A DNA stretch of 64,000 bases from Pseudomonas turukhanskensis (GCF_027922365.1 NZ_BSFN01000001.1:261671-325670); one strand, 5' to 3'; counted from the stretch's first letter, positions 22,947 through 33,098 are shown. Notes: generated by a model from the letters alone, not told the origin. Numbers and translations are program-made.

Positions 22947-25235
22947 TTAGAGCGCTGCGTATTTCTTGCGCAGACGCTGACGAATCAGTTCGGCCAAGGT
23001 GTTCATGATGAAGGTGAACAGCAGCAGTACCAGTGCCGAGAGGAACAGCACGCGGTAGTGGCTGCCGCCGACTTCCGATTCGGGCATTTCCACCGCGACG
23101 TTGGCCGCCAGGGTGCGCAGGCCTTCGAACAGGTTCATTTCCATGACCGGGGTGTTGCCGGTGGCCATCAGCACGATCATGGTTTCACCGACCGCGCGGC
23201 CCATGCCGATCATCAGCGCGGAGAAGATGCCGGGGCTGGCGGTCAGGATCACCACGCGGGTCATGGTCTGCCAGGTGGTGGCACCGAGCGCCAGCGAGCC
23301 CAGGGTCAGGCTGCGCGGCACGCTGAACACGGCGTCTTCAGCGATAGAGAAGATGTTCGGGATCACCGCAAAACCCATCGCCAGGCCGACGATCAGGGCG
23401 TTGCGCTGGTCGTAGGTAATGCCCAGGTCATGGGAAATCCACAGGCGCATGTCGCCGCCGAAGAACCAGTTTTCCATGTACGGGCTCATGCCCAGGGCAA
23501 AGGTGCCAACGATCAGGATCACCGGGATCAGGGTCAGCGATTCCCAGCCTTCCGGCACGCGCAGGCGGATGGAATCCGGCAGGCGGCTCCAGCCCCAACC
23601 GGCGAGCAGAATGCCCAGCGGCGTCAGAATCAGCAGGCTGAAGATGCCCGGCAGGTGGCCCTCAACATAGGGCGCCAGGAACAGGCCGGCGAAGAAGCCG
23701 AGAATGACCGTGGGCAGCGCTTCCATCAGCTCGATCACCGGCTTCACTTTGCGGCGCATGCGCGGTGCCATGAAGTAGGCGGTGTAGATGGCGGCCGCAA
23801 CGGCCAGCGGCGCGGCCAGCAGCATGGCATAGAACGCGGCCTTCAAGGTGCCGAAGGTCAGCGGTGCCAGGCTCAGCTTGGGCTCGAACTCGGTGTTGGC
23901 GGCGGTGGACTGCCAGATGTATTTCGGCTCGTCGTAGCTTTCGTACCAGACCTTGCCCCACAGCGCGCTAAAGGACACTTCCGGGTGCGGGTTTTTCAGG
24001 GACAGCGGGTGCAGCTCGGTGCCGGCTTCAACCACCAGCCGGTTGGCCCGTGGCGAGAGGGCCAGGGCACCTTTGCCGTCGACGATTTTTTCCACCAGCA
24101 AGGTGCGCTCGGCGGTGCTGTGGTAAATACCCAGCTCACCGGCAGCGTCCAGGGCGACGAAGCCTTTGCGACGCTCTTCCGGGTTGATCTGCACGATGGG
24201 CGAATCGCCTTGCTGGAAGTCGCGGATATGTTTGAAGCGCGACGAACCATCCGGGTCGCGGGCCATAAACCACTGGCTGATGCCACCTTTGGAGTTACCG
24301 ATCATCAGCGAGATGCCGCCCAGCAGCTGAGTGCTGGCGGTCACTTCGGCATCTGCGTCTTCGAGCAGTTTGTAGCGGCCGTTAAGGGTACGGTCGCGCA
24401 GGTTGAACACGTCAGCCTGGGCGCGGCCATTGAGCACGTACAGCCACTGTTGGCGCGGGTCGATATACAGCGCTTTGATCGGCTCGGCGATCTGCGGCAG
24501 GGCGATGCGATCCTGCGTCAGCGTGGTTTCGCCGGTCATCATGTTTTCTTCGCTGGTCAGCGACAGCATCAGCAGTTCGCTGCCACTCGAAGCCCCCAGC
24601 AACATGGTTTCATCCGTGGCGCTGAGGCTCACGTGTTCGAGCGCTCGGCCCTGCGGGTCGATCACCAGCGGCGCTTCGCCGTAGGGGTATTCGAGGCCCG
24701 GGGTGATGGTTTTGTGGTTGTCCGGGTAGGTGACGATGTAGCTGTGTTTGAACACCAGCGCCGAACCGTTGGACAGGCCCAGCACCACCAGGTTGTTGCC
24801 GGCTTGCGCCTGGCCGATAGACGCCACGGTGGCGCCGGCGGGCAGCGGCAGGGCGACACGTTTGATTTCATCGCCCGACTTGGTGGCGAAGAAAATCACC
24901 TCACCTTTATCGGAAACGCGCATGGCCACCTGGTTCTGCTCTTCGATGGCCAGCAGCAGGGGTTTGCCGGCGTCTTGTTGCAGCCAGGCGGGGCTTTGAA
25001 CTTTCTTTTCGGTCAGCTCGGCGCCCTGGAACAACGGGAACACCACATAACCCAGATAAAAGAAGATCAGCGTGATGGCGCCAAGCACGGAAAGGCCGCC
25101 GATCATTACGTACCAGCGCGCCAAATGGTCTTTAAGCGCGCGGATACGGCGCTTGCGTTGCAGCTCGGGCGTATTGAAATCAATGCGTCCGGAGGAGGAA
25201 TTCGCAGTCATGGGGGAATTTGCCAGATCGTTCAT
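22947..25235 (-). CDS. pstC: Phosphate ABC transporter permease PstC, long form
   Basis: This 762-residue permease has a first span at about 45-65, then about 380 periplasmic residues resembling repeated beta blades, and a C-terminal six-span permease domain with coupling loop LALGATTWQTMTRVVIL. E. coli PstC is about 319 residues, so the insertion is the main difference; it is shared with other pseudomonads. I choose the ATG at 25235 (MNDLANSPMTANS) because AGGGT lies at proper spacing, rather than the GTG two codons upstream. A perfect Pho box lies 23 bases upstream of this start. Confidence 0.96.
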   Translation of the reverse strand: MNDLANSPMTANSSSGRIDFNTPELQRKRRIRALKDHLARWYVMIGGLSVLGAITLIFFYLGYVVFPLFQGAELTEKKVQSPAWLQQDAGKPLLLAIEEQNQVAMRVSDKGEVIFFATKSGDEIKRVALPLPAGATVASIGQAQAGNNLVVLGLSNGSALVFKHSYIVTYPDNHKTITPGLEYPYGEAPLVIDPQGRALEHVSLSATDETMLLGASSGSELLMLSLTSEENMMTGETTLTQDRIALPQIAEPIKALYIDPRQQWLYVLNGRAQADVFNLRDRTLNGRYKLLEDADAEVTASTQLLGGISLMIGNSKGGISQWFMARDPDGSSRFKHIRDFQQGDSPIVQINPEERRKGFVALDAAGELGIYHSTAERTLLVEKIVDGKGALALSPRANRLVVEAGTELHPLSLKNPHPEVSFSALWGKVWYESYDEPKYIWQSTAANTEFEPKLSLAPLTFGTLKAAFYAMLLAAPLAVAAAIYTAYFMAPRMRRKVKPVIELMEALPTVILGFFAGLFLAPYVEGHLPGIFSLLILTPLGILLAGWGWSRLPDSIRLRVPEGWESLTLIPVILIVGTFALGMSPYMENWFFGGDMRLWISHDLGITYDQRNALIVGLAMGFAVIPNIFSIAEDAVFSVPRSLTLGSLALGATTWQTMTRVVILTASPGIFSALMIGMGRAVGETMIVLMATGNTPVMEMNLFEGLRTLAANVAVEMPESEVGGSHYRVLFLSALVLLLFTFIMNTLAELIRQRLRKKYAAL

Positions 25236-25257
25236 GCGCACACCCTAGCGGCTCTGT

Positions 25258-25275
25258 ATGACAGAAACATGACAA
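25258..25275 (-). promoter_or_regulatory. Pho box upstream of pstC
   Basis: The minus strand reads TTGTCATGTTTCTGTCAT, two CTGTCAT-type heptamers separated by four bases, which is the PhoB binding consensus. It shows that pstC has its own phosphate-starvation promoter, downstream of the pstS terminator. Confidence 0.88.
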
Positions 25276-25286
25276 AGCAGTGACGC

Positions 25287-25324
25287 AAAAAACCCGCCGA
25301 TCAATGACAGCATTGATAGCGGGC
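25287..25324 (-). terminator. Intrinsic terminator after pstS
   Basis: On the minus strand, GCCCGC-ATCAATG pairs with CATTGAT-GGCGGG around a CTGT loop, followed by six T residues. It separates the pstS transcript from pstCAB-phoU. Confidence 0.88.
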
Positions 25325-25369
25325 TTGCGATAGACCTGGCCGAGGATCACCCAACCAGGCTTGTGTTTA

Positions 25370-25397
25370 CATCGAGGCGGCATGTGCCGCCTCGATG
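25370..25397 (-). terminator. Perfect hairpin just after the pstS stop codon
   Basis: A 13-base perfect stem (CATCGAGGCGGCA and its complement) with a 2-base centre lies 4 bases after the pstS stop. No U tract follows, so it is more likely a 3' stabiliser for the abundant pstS mRNA than a terminator. Confidence 0.65.
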
Positions 25398-25401
25398 AGT
25401 C

Positions 25402-26373
25402 TTACAGACCCAGGTCTTTCAGCGCTTTCTCAGCCACTTTGGCCGGGAGAGGAATGTAGCCGTCTTTTACGACCACTTGCTGACCTTGCTGGGACAGAAC
25501 CAATTTCACGAATTCAGCTTCCAGCGGAGCCAGAGGCTTGTTCGGCGCCTTGTTCACGTACACGAACAGGAAGCGCGACAGCGGGTAGGAACCGTTCAGG
25601 GCGTTCTGCTCGTTGTCTTCGACGAACTCGCCGCCCTCCTTCTTGGCCAGGGCCACGGTGCGAACGCTGGCGGTTTTGTAACCGATACCCGAGTAGCCGA
25701 TGCCGTTGACCGAGGAGCTGATCGACTGCACAACCGAAGCCGAACCTGGTTGCTCGTTCACGTTAGCCTTGAAGTCGCCTTTGCACAGGGCTTCTTCTTT
25801 GAAGTAGCCGTAGGTGCCGGAAACCGAGTTACGGCCGAAGAGTTGGACTGGCTTGTTGGCCAGATCGCCGGTCAGGCCCAGGTCGCCCCAGGTCTTGATG
25901 TCTTTCGAACCACCGCACAGGCGGGTAGCGGAGAAGATGGCGTCAACCTGGGCCATGGTCAGGCCTTTGATCGGGTTGTCTTTGTGTACGAATACGGCCA
26001 GGGCGTCGACGGCTACCGGAACGGCGGTCGGCTTGTAGCCATATTTGGATTCGAACGCTTGCAGCTCAACGTCCTTCATCTTGCGGCTCATCGGGCCCAG
26101 GTTAGCGGTGCCTTCGGTCAGAGCGGGTGGCGCGGTGGAGGAGCCGGCGGCCTGGATCTGGATGTTGACGTTCGGGTACAGACGCTTGTATTCCTCAGCC
26201 CACAGAGTCATGAGGTTGGCCAGGGTGTCGGAACCAACGCTGGACAGGTTGCCGGATACGCCGGTGGTCTTGTTATAGGCCGGGATCGACGGGTCAACAG
26301 CGGCAACCGCGCTTGCGGTGGCGACGCCAGCGGCGACAAAAGTCAGGGCCGCCATCAAACGCTTAAGTTTCAT
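25402..26373 (-). CDS. pstS: Phosphate-binding periplasmic protein PstS
   Basis: This 323-residue exported protein has signal peptide 1-25 (ending SAVAA). Phosphate-site segments are [29 protein letters not shown] and the SVSGTYGYF loop. A Cys pair (RLCGG and ALCKG) may form a disulfide. It captures orthophosphate for PstCAB and is the promoter-proximal gene of the cluster with its own Pho box and terminator. Confidence 0.97.
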   Translation of the reverse strand: MKLKRLMAALTFVAAGVATASAVAAVDPSIPAYNKTTGVSGNLSSVGSDTLANLMTLWAEEYKRLYPNVNIQIQAAGSSTAPPALTEGTANLGPMSRKMKDVELQAFESKYGYKPTAVPVAVDALAVFVHKDNPIKGLTMAQVDAIFSATRLCGGSKDIKTWGDLGLTGDLANKPVQLFGRNSVSGTYGYFKEEALCKGDFKANVNEQPGSASVVQSISSSVNGIGYSGIGYKTASVRTVALAKKEGGEFVEDNEQNALNGSYPLSRFLFVYVNKAPNKPLAPLEAEFVKLVLSQQGQQVVVKDGYIPLPAKVAEKALKDLGL

Positions 26374-26443
26374 GCCTTGCTCCTAGCAGGATAGGGGTGT
26401 GTTGGAAACGGGGCCAAGTATCTGTAGGCCGTGTGAAGACTCT

Positions 26444-26461
26444 ATGACTCAATTGTGACAA
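26444..26461 (-). promoter_or_regulatory. Pho box upstream of pstS
   Basis: The minus strand reads TTGTCACAATTGAGTCAT, two heptamers with four-base spacing matching PhoB sites with a few mismatches, 71 bases upstream of the start codon. A further half-site (GTCTTCAC) follows. Confidence 0.75.
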
Positions 26462-26504
26462 TTGGATGAAAGGCCATCATGGGGCTGCTGCGCTCTTGCT
26501 TTGC

Positions 26505-26570
26505 GTAGGGTGTGCTATGCGCACCAATGCGTTAGCCACGCCATCGCTCGGTGCGCGGAGCACAGCCTAC
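26505..26570. repeat. GTAGGGTGTGC-family inverted repeat
   Basis: GTAGGGTGTGCTATGCGCACC faces GGTGCGCGGAGCACAGCCTAC. Similar pairs are at 32097 and 42773, with half copies around 14340 and 15100. It lies in the divergent gap between pstS and the sugar dehydrogenase gene. Confidence 0.8.
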
Positions 26571-26665
26571 AAACAGCAGACCGCTTCACCGCGTAGGTTT
26601 TAATAACAACCCGATCACTCTGCTGTCCTTAATTGAGCTACCTGAAACGACCCGGAGACTGCCCA

Positions 26666-27976
26666 ATGCCATTCGCTCGTTTACTGCCCTTTACCCTGCT
26701 CGCCGTCGCGTGCACCAGTTGCGCTGACACCACCCCCCAATCTGGCGCCGTGGGCTTTGGTCCGAACCCGACATTGCCCGCGCCTGAATCCAGCCTGGTA
26801 CCCACCGTGAACGTGGCCAAAGCCATCGGCTGGGCCAAGGGCGCCACGCCCACCGCAGCAGCCGGCACTCAAGTAAACGCCTTCGCCGAAGGCCTCGACC
26901 ACCCGCGCTGGCTGTACGTGTTGCCCAACGGTGATGTGCTGGTGGCCGAAAGCAACACGCCGCCGCCCGAGCAAGACCCAGGCTTTAGCATCAAGAATTT
27001 CGTGGCCGGCAAAATCATGGAAAAGGCCGGCGCCGGTGTACCGAGCGCCAACCGCATCACCCTGCTGCGCGATGCCGACCACGATGGCGTGGCGGAAGTT
27101 AAAACCGCGTTTATGGAAAACCTGCATTCGCCGTTCGGCATGACCCTGGTGGGTAACGACCTGTATATCGCCAACGCCAATGCGCTGGTGCGCGTGCCGT
27201 ACGTGACCGGGCAAACCCAGATCAGCGAGCCACCGACCCAGGTCACCGCCCTGCCCGCCGGGCTGAATCACCACTGGACCAAGAACGTCATCGCCAGCGC
27301 CGATGGCAAGAAGCTGTATGTCACCGTCGGCTCCAACAGTAACGTCGGCGAAAACGGCCTGGAAATGGAAGAAGGCCGCGCCGCGATCTGGGAAGTGAAC
27401 CCCACCAATGGCGACAAACGCCTGTTCGCCACCGGCTTGCGCAACCCCAACGGCCTGGCCTGGGAGCCGAGCACCGGCAAGCTGTGGACAGCGGTGAACG
27501 AGCGCGACGAACTGGGCAATGACCTGGTGCCCGACTACATCACCTCGGTACAAGACGGCGGTTTCTATGGCTGGCCCTACAGCTATTACGGCCAGCACGT
27601 GGATGAGCGGGTAAAACCGCAGAAGCCGGAGCTGGTGGCCAAAGCCCTGGTGCCGGATTACGCCCTGGGCGCGCACACCGCGTCACTGGGTATCGTGTTT
27701 GGCGAAAAAAGTGCGCTGCCTGAGCGCAAGGAAGGGCTGTTCGTCGCCCAGCACGGTTCGTGGAACCGCGACCCGCGCGCTGGCTACAAGGTGATTTTCG
27801 TGCCGTTCAGCGCGGGCATGCCCAAGGGCGAACCGGTGGACGTGCTGACCGGGTTCCTCGATGCAGAGGGCCAAGCCCAGGGCCGCCCCGTGGACGTCGC
27901 CAACGACAGCCAGGGCGCCCTGCTGGTAACCGACGATGTCGGCAATAAAGTGTGGCGGGTCAGCGCTTCGAAGTAA
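26666..27976 (+). CDS. PQQ-dependent sugar dehydrogenase (sorbosone dehydrogenase family), probable lipoprotein
   Basis: This 436-residue protein starts at [16 protein letters not shown]; Cys16 or Cys19 is a plausible lipidation site. The mature part is a six-bladed beta-propeller of the soluble glucose/sorbosone dehydrogenase type: [58 protein letters not shown] and GWPYSYYG are conserved positions around the PQQ and calcium sites. It probably oxidises an aldose in the periplasm. The ATG follows GGAG; a TTG 33 bases upstream is rejected. Its end overlaps the end of the convergent MFS gene by 17 bases. Confidence 0.88.
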   Translation: MPFARLLPFTLLAVACTSCADTTPQSGAVGFGPNPTLPAPESSLVPTVNVAKAIGWAKGATPTAAAGTQVNAFAEGLDHPRWLYVLPNGDVLVAESNTPPPEQDPGFSIKNFVAGKIMEKAGAGVPSANRITLLRDADHDGVAEVKTAFMENLHSPFGMTLVGNDLYIANANALVRVPYVTGQTQISEPPTQVTALPAGLNHHWTKNVIASADGKKLYVTVGSNSNVGENGLEMEEGRAAIWEVNPTNGDKRLFATGLRNPNGLAWEPSTGKLWTAVNERDELGNDLVPDYITSVQDGGFYGWPYSYYGQHVDERVKPQKPELVAKALVPDYALGAHTASLGIVFGEKSALPERKEGLFVAQHGSWNRDPRAGYKVIFVPFSAGMPKGEPVDVLTGFLDAEGQAQGRPVDVANDSQGALLVTDDVGNKVWRVSASK

Positions 27977-29249
27977 GCAGGTACAGGCCCACACAGAACC
28001 CCAGGCCACACAGTGCGGCCACGTAGTAGGCCGGCCCGAGCGGGTCGGTCTTCAACAACAGGGTGACCATCATCGGTGTCAGCCCGCCAAAGATGGCGTA
28101 CGCCAGGTTGTAGGAAAACGACAGCCCGGAAAAACGCACCACCGGCGGGAAGGCATTGACCATCACGAACGGCACCGCGCCGATCATGCCGACAAACAGG
28201 CCGGTCAACGCATAGAGCGGGAACAGCCACTCCGGATGGCTGCTGATGCGGGTGTAGAAGGCCCACGAGCTGGCCAGCAGCAACAGGCTGCCAATGATAA
28301 ACACCCGGCTTGCGCCAAAACGATCCGCCAGCGCACCGGCAGCCACACAGCCCACACTCAGAAACACGATGGCCAGGCTATTGGCCTGCAACGCCGTGGC
28401 GGCATTGAAGCCGTAAACAGTTTGCAGCAGGGTCGGCGTCATGAGGATGACCACGATAATGCCGGCCGACAGCACCCAGGTCAGCAGCATCGACAGCACG
28501 ATGGCGCCACGGTGATCACGCACCACGGCCTTGAGCGGCACTTCTTCGGCCAGCGCCTTGCGCTGTTGCAGCTCGGCAAACACCGGGGTTTCGTGCAGCC
28601 AGCGGCGCAGGTACACCGAGAGCAGGCCAAACACGCCACCGAGCAGGAACGGCCCACGCCAACCGTAGGCCAGCAGTTCTTCAGGGGTGAACAGGCTATT
28701 AAAGAGTGTGGCGACAAGAGAACCCAGCAGAATGCCGGCGGTAAGCCCCGAGGTCAGGGTGCCGCAGGCGTAGCCGATATGGCGCTGGGGCACGTGCTCG
28801 GCCACAAATACCCAGGCGCCCGGCACTTCACCGCCAATGGCCGCACCCTGAATTACGCGCAGCACCAGCAAGGCGATGGGTGCCCACATGCCGATTTGCG
28901 CGTAGGTGGGCAACAAGCCCATCAGCAGCGTCGGCACGGCCATCATGAAAATGCTCAGGGTGAACATCTTTTTGCGGCCCAGCAGGTCACCGAAGTGGGC
29001 CATCACAATGCCGCCCAACGGGCGGGCCAGATAGCCGGCAGCGAAGATGCCAAACGTCTGCATCTGGCGCAGCCAGTCGGGCATCTCCGCCGGGAAAAAC
29101 AACTTGCCGACCACAGCGGCGAAAAACACGAAAATGATGAAGTCGTAAAACTCCAGCGCGCCGCCCAGGGCGGAAAGCGACAGGGTTTTGTAATCGCTGC
29201 GGGTCAGCGGTCGGCTGGCAGGTGTGGTTGGCAAGGCGGCGGTGGACAT
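27960..29249 (-). CDS. MFS transporter, metabolite:H+ symporter (MHS) type
   Basis: This 429-residue inner-membrane transporter has about twelve spans. [16 protein letters not shown] in span 1 and [12 protein letters not shown] in loop 2-3 are typical of the ProP/ShiA/KgtP group that imports small carboxylates or betaines with protons. [16 protein letters not shown] is span 5. No regulator or catabolic gene lies next to it, so the substrate is unknown. Confidence 0.92.
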   Translation of the reverse strand: MSTAALPTTPASRPLTRSDYKTLSLSALGGALEFYDFIIFVFFAAVVGKLFFPAEMPDWLRQMQTFGIFAAGYLARPLGGIVMAHFGDLLGRKKMFTLSIFMMAVPTLLMGLLPTYAQIGMWAPIALLVLRVIQGAAIGGEVPGAWVFVAEHVPQRHIGYACGTLTSGLTAGILLGSLVATLFNSLFTPEELLAYGWRGPFLLGGVFGLLSVYLRRWLHETPVFAELQQRKALAEEVPLKAVVRDHRGAIVLSMLLTWVLSAGIIVVILMTPTLLQTVYGFNAATALQANSLAIVFLSVGCVAAGALADRFGASRVFIIGSLLLLASSWAFYTRISSHPEWLFPLYALTGLFVGMIGAVPFVMVNAFPPVVRFSGLSFSYNLAYAIFGGLTPMMVTLLLKTDPLGPAYYVAALCGLGFCVGLYLLTSKR

Positions 29250-29549
29250 AAAAAGGGCTTCTCATCGGCTGAAAGCGCAGCCACAGCGGGCTCGAGCCCC
29301 GCGCGGCAGGGGCGCACGATAACAAATTGCGACGTCGTCACACAGCCAATGTCATGTTCCCGGTCAAATCTAAGACTGCCTAGTCGTGCTGGGGCCCAAG
29401 CCTATATATACTGCGCCGTGTCTGCGTCTGGCCCCGGCTAGAGCGGCCGGGTCTTCTGCGAACCCAACTTGCGGCCTGTTAGCCGAGTGAGCAGTCAAGC
29501 CCGAGACTGGCCACATCCAATAAGAGTGACGGGCAAGAGGCACCAACGC

Positions 29550-29948
29550 ATGATCGAACTCGAACAAGAAGACCCAACGCCGCAGGGCGATCTGGCGCTG
29601 CAAATTACTGCGCTACCGCGCGAAACCAATGGTTTTGGCGATATTTACGGCGGCTGGCTGGTCTCGCAGATGGACCTCGCCGGCACCGCCATGGCCAGCA
29701 AAGTCGCGGGCGGGCGGGTATCGACCGTTGCCATCGACCGCATGGCCTTTCTGGTACCGGTCGCCGTCGGCGCCCAGCTTTCCTTTTATAGCCAGACCCT
29801 GGAAATCGGCCGCAGCTCGATCCAGATGCTGGTGGAAGTGTGGAGCGACGACCCGCTGTCCAGCGAATGGCGCAAGGTGACCGAAGCGGTATTTGTGTTC
29901 GTTGCCATCGACGGTAGTGGGCGCACCCGGCCGGTGCCACGCCGCTGA
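29550..29948 (+). CDS. Acyl-CoA thioesterase, YciA-like hotdog protein
   Basis: This 132-residue single hotdog domain has FGDIYGGWLVSQMDLAGTAMA, the YciA catalytic Asp loop and helix. The likely role is cytoplasmic hydrolysis of short to medium acyl-CoAs. The ATG at 29550 follows AAGAGG; a longer upstream frame has no ribosome binding site. The 300-base gap upstream holds no gene; a TATATATACT stretch at 29403-29412 may be part of its promoter. Confidence 0.9.
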   Translation: MIELEQEDPTPQGDLALQITALPRETNGFGDIYGGWLVSQMDLAGTAMASKVAGGRVSTVAIDRMAFLVPVAVGAQLSFYSQTLEIGRSSIQMLVEVWSDDPLSSEWRKVTEAVFVFVAIDGSGRTRPVPRR

Positions 29949-29955
29949 TTCAGGT

Positions 29956-30067
29956 TCCCCTCTCCCCTTGGGAGAGGGGCTAGGGGTGAGGGTCGGCCGT
30001 GACGCTATCGGCAACCTTTTCGCCCCGCTGCCCTCACCCCAACCCTCTCCCACGCGTGGGAGAGGGA
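29956..30067. repeat. CCCTCTCCC/GGGAGAGGG inverted repeat, copy 3
   Basis: A double hairpin copy fills the gap between the thioesterase and mutarotase genes, starting 7 bases after the thioesterase stop. Confidence 0.75.
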
Positions 30068-30092
30068 GCCTAAAAAACGGAGCCCCGCCCCT

Positions 30093-30989
30093 ATGCCCAC
30101 CCCCACCCCTCAGGTCGAACGTATCGAGTTGGATGAACTGGTGTGCTGGCGCGTGCGCACAGCACAGGCGGAACTGCTGGTGGCGCAACAGGGCGCGCAG
30201 GTGCTGCGCTATCAACCCCATGGGCAGCAGCCGGTGATCTGGCTCAGCGAAGAAGCGGCCTATAAAAAAGGCCAATCGGTGCGCGGCGGCGTGCCGGTGT
30301 GCTGGCCCTGGTTTGGCGACCTGGCGCGCAACCCCGCGCCCATTCAACAGCAACATGCAGGCGGCGCCGCGCCCGCCCATGGCCCGGTGCGTGGCCTGGA
30401 CTGGCAACTGCAAGGCATCGACAGCGACGACGCCAGCGTCACCCTGCGCTTCAGTTTTCCAGCCAACTCCCTGGCCACGCTGCCAAGCGGCATCGAACTG
30501 AGCCTGGAAGTGCGCCTGGACGAACGCCTGACCCTGAGCCTGACCACCCGCAACACCGGTAACCAGCCGCTGCCCCTGAGCCAGGCACTGCACACCTATT
30601 TTGCCGTTGCTGACATTCACCAGGCGCGCATCGAAGGCCTCGACCAGACCCGCTATATCGAAACCCTGGAAGACTGGCAGCAGCGCCAGCAACAGGGCGA
30701 CGTCACCTTCGCTGGCGAGACCGACCGCATCTACCTGGATATTCCTGCCCAGCTGAGCATTCTCGACCCGTTGTGGCAGCGCCGTATTTACCTGGCCAGC
30801 AGCGGCTCGCGCTCGGCGGTGGTGTGGAACCCATGGATAGACAAGGCCCAGCGCCTGAGCCAGTTCGCTGACGACGCCTGGCCGACCATGCTGTGCATTG
30901 AAACGGCCAATGTGCTGGACGACTTCATCACCTTGGCGCCGGGCGCCGAGCATTGCATGGCGGTGACCCTCTGGGCGGAACCGGCGTAA
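30093..30989 (+). CDS. D-hexose-6-phosphate mutarotase (YeaD-like aldose epimerase)
   Basis: This 298-residue beta-sandwich enzyme interconverts alpha and beta anomers of glucose-6-phosphate-type sugars. Family landmarks are RGGVPVCWPWFG, PAHGPVRGLDW (catalytic His), and MLCIETANV near the C-terminus (catalytic Glu). QALHTYFAV carries the second His. It is cytoplasmic. It follows a repeat-filled gap after the thioesterase, so co-transcription is uncertain. Confidence 0.93.
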   Translation: MPTPTPQVERIELDELVCWRVRTAQAELLVAQQGAQVLRYQPHGQQPVIWLSEEAAYKKGQSVRGGVPVCWPWFGDLARNPAPIQQQHAGGAAPAHGPVRGLDWQLQGIDSDDASVTLRFSFPANSLATLPSGIELSLEVRLDERLTLSLTTRNTGNQPLPLSQALHTYFAVADIHQARIEGLDQTRYIETLEDWQQRQQQGDVTFAGETDRIYLDIPAQLSILDPLWQRRIYLASSGSRSAVVWNPWIDKAQRLSQFADDAWPTMLCIETANVLDDFITLAPGAEHCMAVTLWAEPA

Positions 30990-31034
30990 TCCGCTTTAAT
31001 CCCCGAGTGAAACCCCGCAACGTGCCGAGTTCCC

Positions 31035-32084
31035 ATGCTCATCAAATTCCGCGTCTCCGCTGGCAAGAATGGCCTGGAAGAAACCGGCAAGCGCTCACTT
31101 ATGCGCCTGATTCTGGTCAGCACGGGGCTGGTGCTCAGCAGCTTCAGCGTCCTGCAATTTCTCGCCGGTAACCCGCTCACCGCCAGCTTCGAGCTAATCG
31201 CCAGCGCCGTGCTGGTGTGGGGTGGCTGGAAGATTGTGACCGCGCGCAACCTGGTGCCGTGGATTTACCTGTTTCTGCTGCCGACCTACTGCTTTTTGCT
31301 GTACATCATCGTGATGCCGGCGGCCTCCACCACCGCCTACGTGTGGATTTACATCATTCCCCTGCTCTCCTATCTGCTGCTGGGCCGGGTACGCGGGTTT
31401 CTGCTGACCACGCCGTTCGCCGTGGCCTCCATCATTTTGTATTTCTACAAATTCCCGATGCCCAGCACCTCTGCCGGCATGATCGATGTGCTCAATGCTG
31501 TGCTTTGCGGGGTGATGATCATCATCTTCGTGCACCTCTACGAAGCCCGCCGCGCGGCCGCCTACGACGAACTGGAACGCCAGGCGCAGACCGATGCGCT
31601 GACCGGGGTGGCCAGCCGTGGCAGCTTTCAGCAGGCGCTGGAGCGCAGCATTCTGGAAGGCGAGCGCAGCGGCTTGCCGTTGGTGCTGGTGATCATGGAT
31701 GTTGACCACTTCAAGCGGGTCAACGATTGCTGGGGGCACGACGCCGGCGACAAGGCACTGCAACATATCTGCCACGGCTTGCTGCTGCGCCTGCGGGTGA
31801 CCGACAGCCTCGGGCGCCTGGGCGGCGAAGAGTTTGGCCTGATATTGCGCAATACCGATCTGGCCGCGGCCACGCCACTGGTGGAAACCCTGCGCCAGCA
31901 GATCGCCAACCATGCGCTGGTGTATGGCGACGAAAGCATTCCGCTATCCGCCACCTTCGGCCTGGCGCAATGGCCGGCCGACGGCCATAGCGCCAGTGAG
32001 CTGTACCGCTGTGCGGATCAGCGCCTGTATCGCGGCAAGGAGATGGGCCGCAACCGGCTGGTCTTGAGCAGCGTGCATCCCTAA
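31035..32084 (+). CDS. Membrane-bound diguanylate cyclase
   Basis: This 349-residue protein has five or six hydrophobic spans in residues 20-170 and a C-terminal GGDEF domain. GGEEF is near residue 263 and RVTD five residues before it is an I-site, so product inhibition is expected. The N-terminal region lacks a named sensor domain. It lies 45 bases after the mutarotase in the same direction. Confidence 0.92.
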   Translation: MLIKFRVSAGKNGLEETGKRSLMRLILVSTGLVLSSFSVLQFLAGNPLTASFELIASAVLVWGGWKIVTARNLVPWIYLFLLPTYCFLLYIIVMPAASTTAYVWIYIIPLLSYLLLGRVRGFLLTTPFAVASIILYFYKFPMPSTSAGMIDVLNAVLCGVMIIIFVHLYEARRAAAYDELERQAQTDALTGVASRGSFQQALERSILEGERSGLPLVLVIMDVDHFKRVNDCWGHDAGDKALQHICHGLLLRLRVTDSLGRLGGEEFGLILRNTDLAAATPLVETLRQQIANHALVYGDESIPLSATFGLAQWPADGHSASELYRCADQRLYRGKEMGRNRLVLSSVHP

Positions 32085-32096
32085 AGGCGAACGCTC

Positions 32097-32162
32097 GTAG
32101 GGTGTGCTCCGCGCACCGTTGCGTTGGCACATGAATCGCTCGGTGCGCGGAGCACACCCTAC
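32097..32162. repeat. GTAGGGTGTGC-family inverted repeat
   Basis: GTAGGGTGTGCTCCGCGCACC faces GGTGCGCGGAGCACACCCTAC, a near-perfect palindrome between the convergent GGDEF and ZIP genes where it could terminate both. Confidence 0.82.
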
Positions 32163-32177
32163 AAAAGGCGCAACGCG

Positions 32178-33098
32178 TTAACCCAACGCCGTATCAAGGA
32201 ACATCATCACCGCGAACCCTGCCATCAAGCCCAGGGTGGCCGGCGTCTGGTGACCGTTGCGGTGGGTTTCGGGGATCACTTCGTGGGACACCACAAAAAT
32301 CATCGCCCCGGCCGCCAGGCCCATGGCAATCGGGTACGCCAGGGCAAAGCCGCTCGACACACCAATACCGATCAACGCCCCCAACGGCTCCATCGCCCCG
32401 CTGAGAATCGCCAGCACTGCCGCTCTGACCGACGACATGCCGGTAGCGCGCAGGGCCATGGCCACGGCCAGGCCTTCGGGGATGTCTTGAATGGCAATGG
32501 CGGTGGTCAGCGGCAGGCCGACGCTCATGTCTCCGCCAGCAAAGCTGACGCCAATGGCCATGCCTTCTGGAATGTTGTGCAAGGTTACCGCCAGCACAAA
32601 CAACCACACGCGGTTGATGCGCTCGGCTTCCGGGCCGCAGGGGCCGGTACTGTCGTGTTCATGGGGGGTGAAGCGGTCCAGCCCCAGCATCAGCAATACG
32701 CCAAGGCCCAGGCCGACCACCACGGTGAGCGCTGCCATCGGGCCGTTGCCGGTGATTTCCTTGGCCGCGGCCAAGCCCGGCAGAATCAGCGAAAAGGAGC
32801 TGGCGGCGAGCATCATGCCAGCGGCAAAGCCGAGCATGGTGTCCTGGGTGCGGGCCTTGATCGAGCCCAGCGCCAGAGCAAACACCGCGCCCGCCGCCGT
32901 GGCTCCAAAGCCGGCCATGCCGCCGAGCAAGGCATAGTTCAGGTGGCCCGAACCGTCACCCTGAAAGGCGTTGTAGATACTGATGACCACCAGCACCACC
33001 ACGGCCAGGCCGGCAGCGCCGAAGCCCAACGTGGTGAAGGGGTGGGTGTGGGCCTGGTTGATCCAGGCGTTACGCATGGCATTCAGGGAAGTCGGCAT
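32178..33098 (-). CDS. ZIP family metal transporter (GufA-like)
   Basis: This 306-residue inner-membrane protein has about eight spans. Metal-site helices are HNIPEGMAIGVSF and IQDIPEGLAVAMAL, the signature of ZIP transporters that import zinc or other divalent cations. A His-containing loop EHDSTGPCG lies between spans. The ATG at 33098 is chosen over an upstream TTG; neither has a strong ribosome binding site. Confidence 0.9.
   Translation of the reverse strand: MPTSLNAMRNAWINQAHTHPFTTLGFGAAGLAVVVLVVISIYNAFQGDGSGHLNYALLGGMAGFGATAAGAVFALALGSIKARTQDTMLGFAAGMMLAASSFSLILPGLAAAKEITGNGPMAALTVVVGLGLGVLLMLGLDRFTPHEHDSTGPCGPEAERINRVWLFVLAVTLHNIPEGMAIGVSFAGGDMSVGLPLTTAIAIQDIPEGLAVAMALRATGMSSVRAAVLAILSGAMEPLGALIGIGVSSGFALAYPIAMGLAAGAMIFVVSHEVIPETHRNGHQTPATLGLMAGFAVMMFLDTALG

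Noticed and set aside
21018..25283. A 1421-codon open frame on the plus strand
   Set aside because: It lies antisense to pstB, pstA and pstC, is rich in His/Gln/Gly as expected for the complement of high-GC genes, and has no ribosome binding site or recognisable domain.
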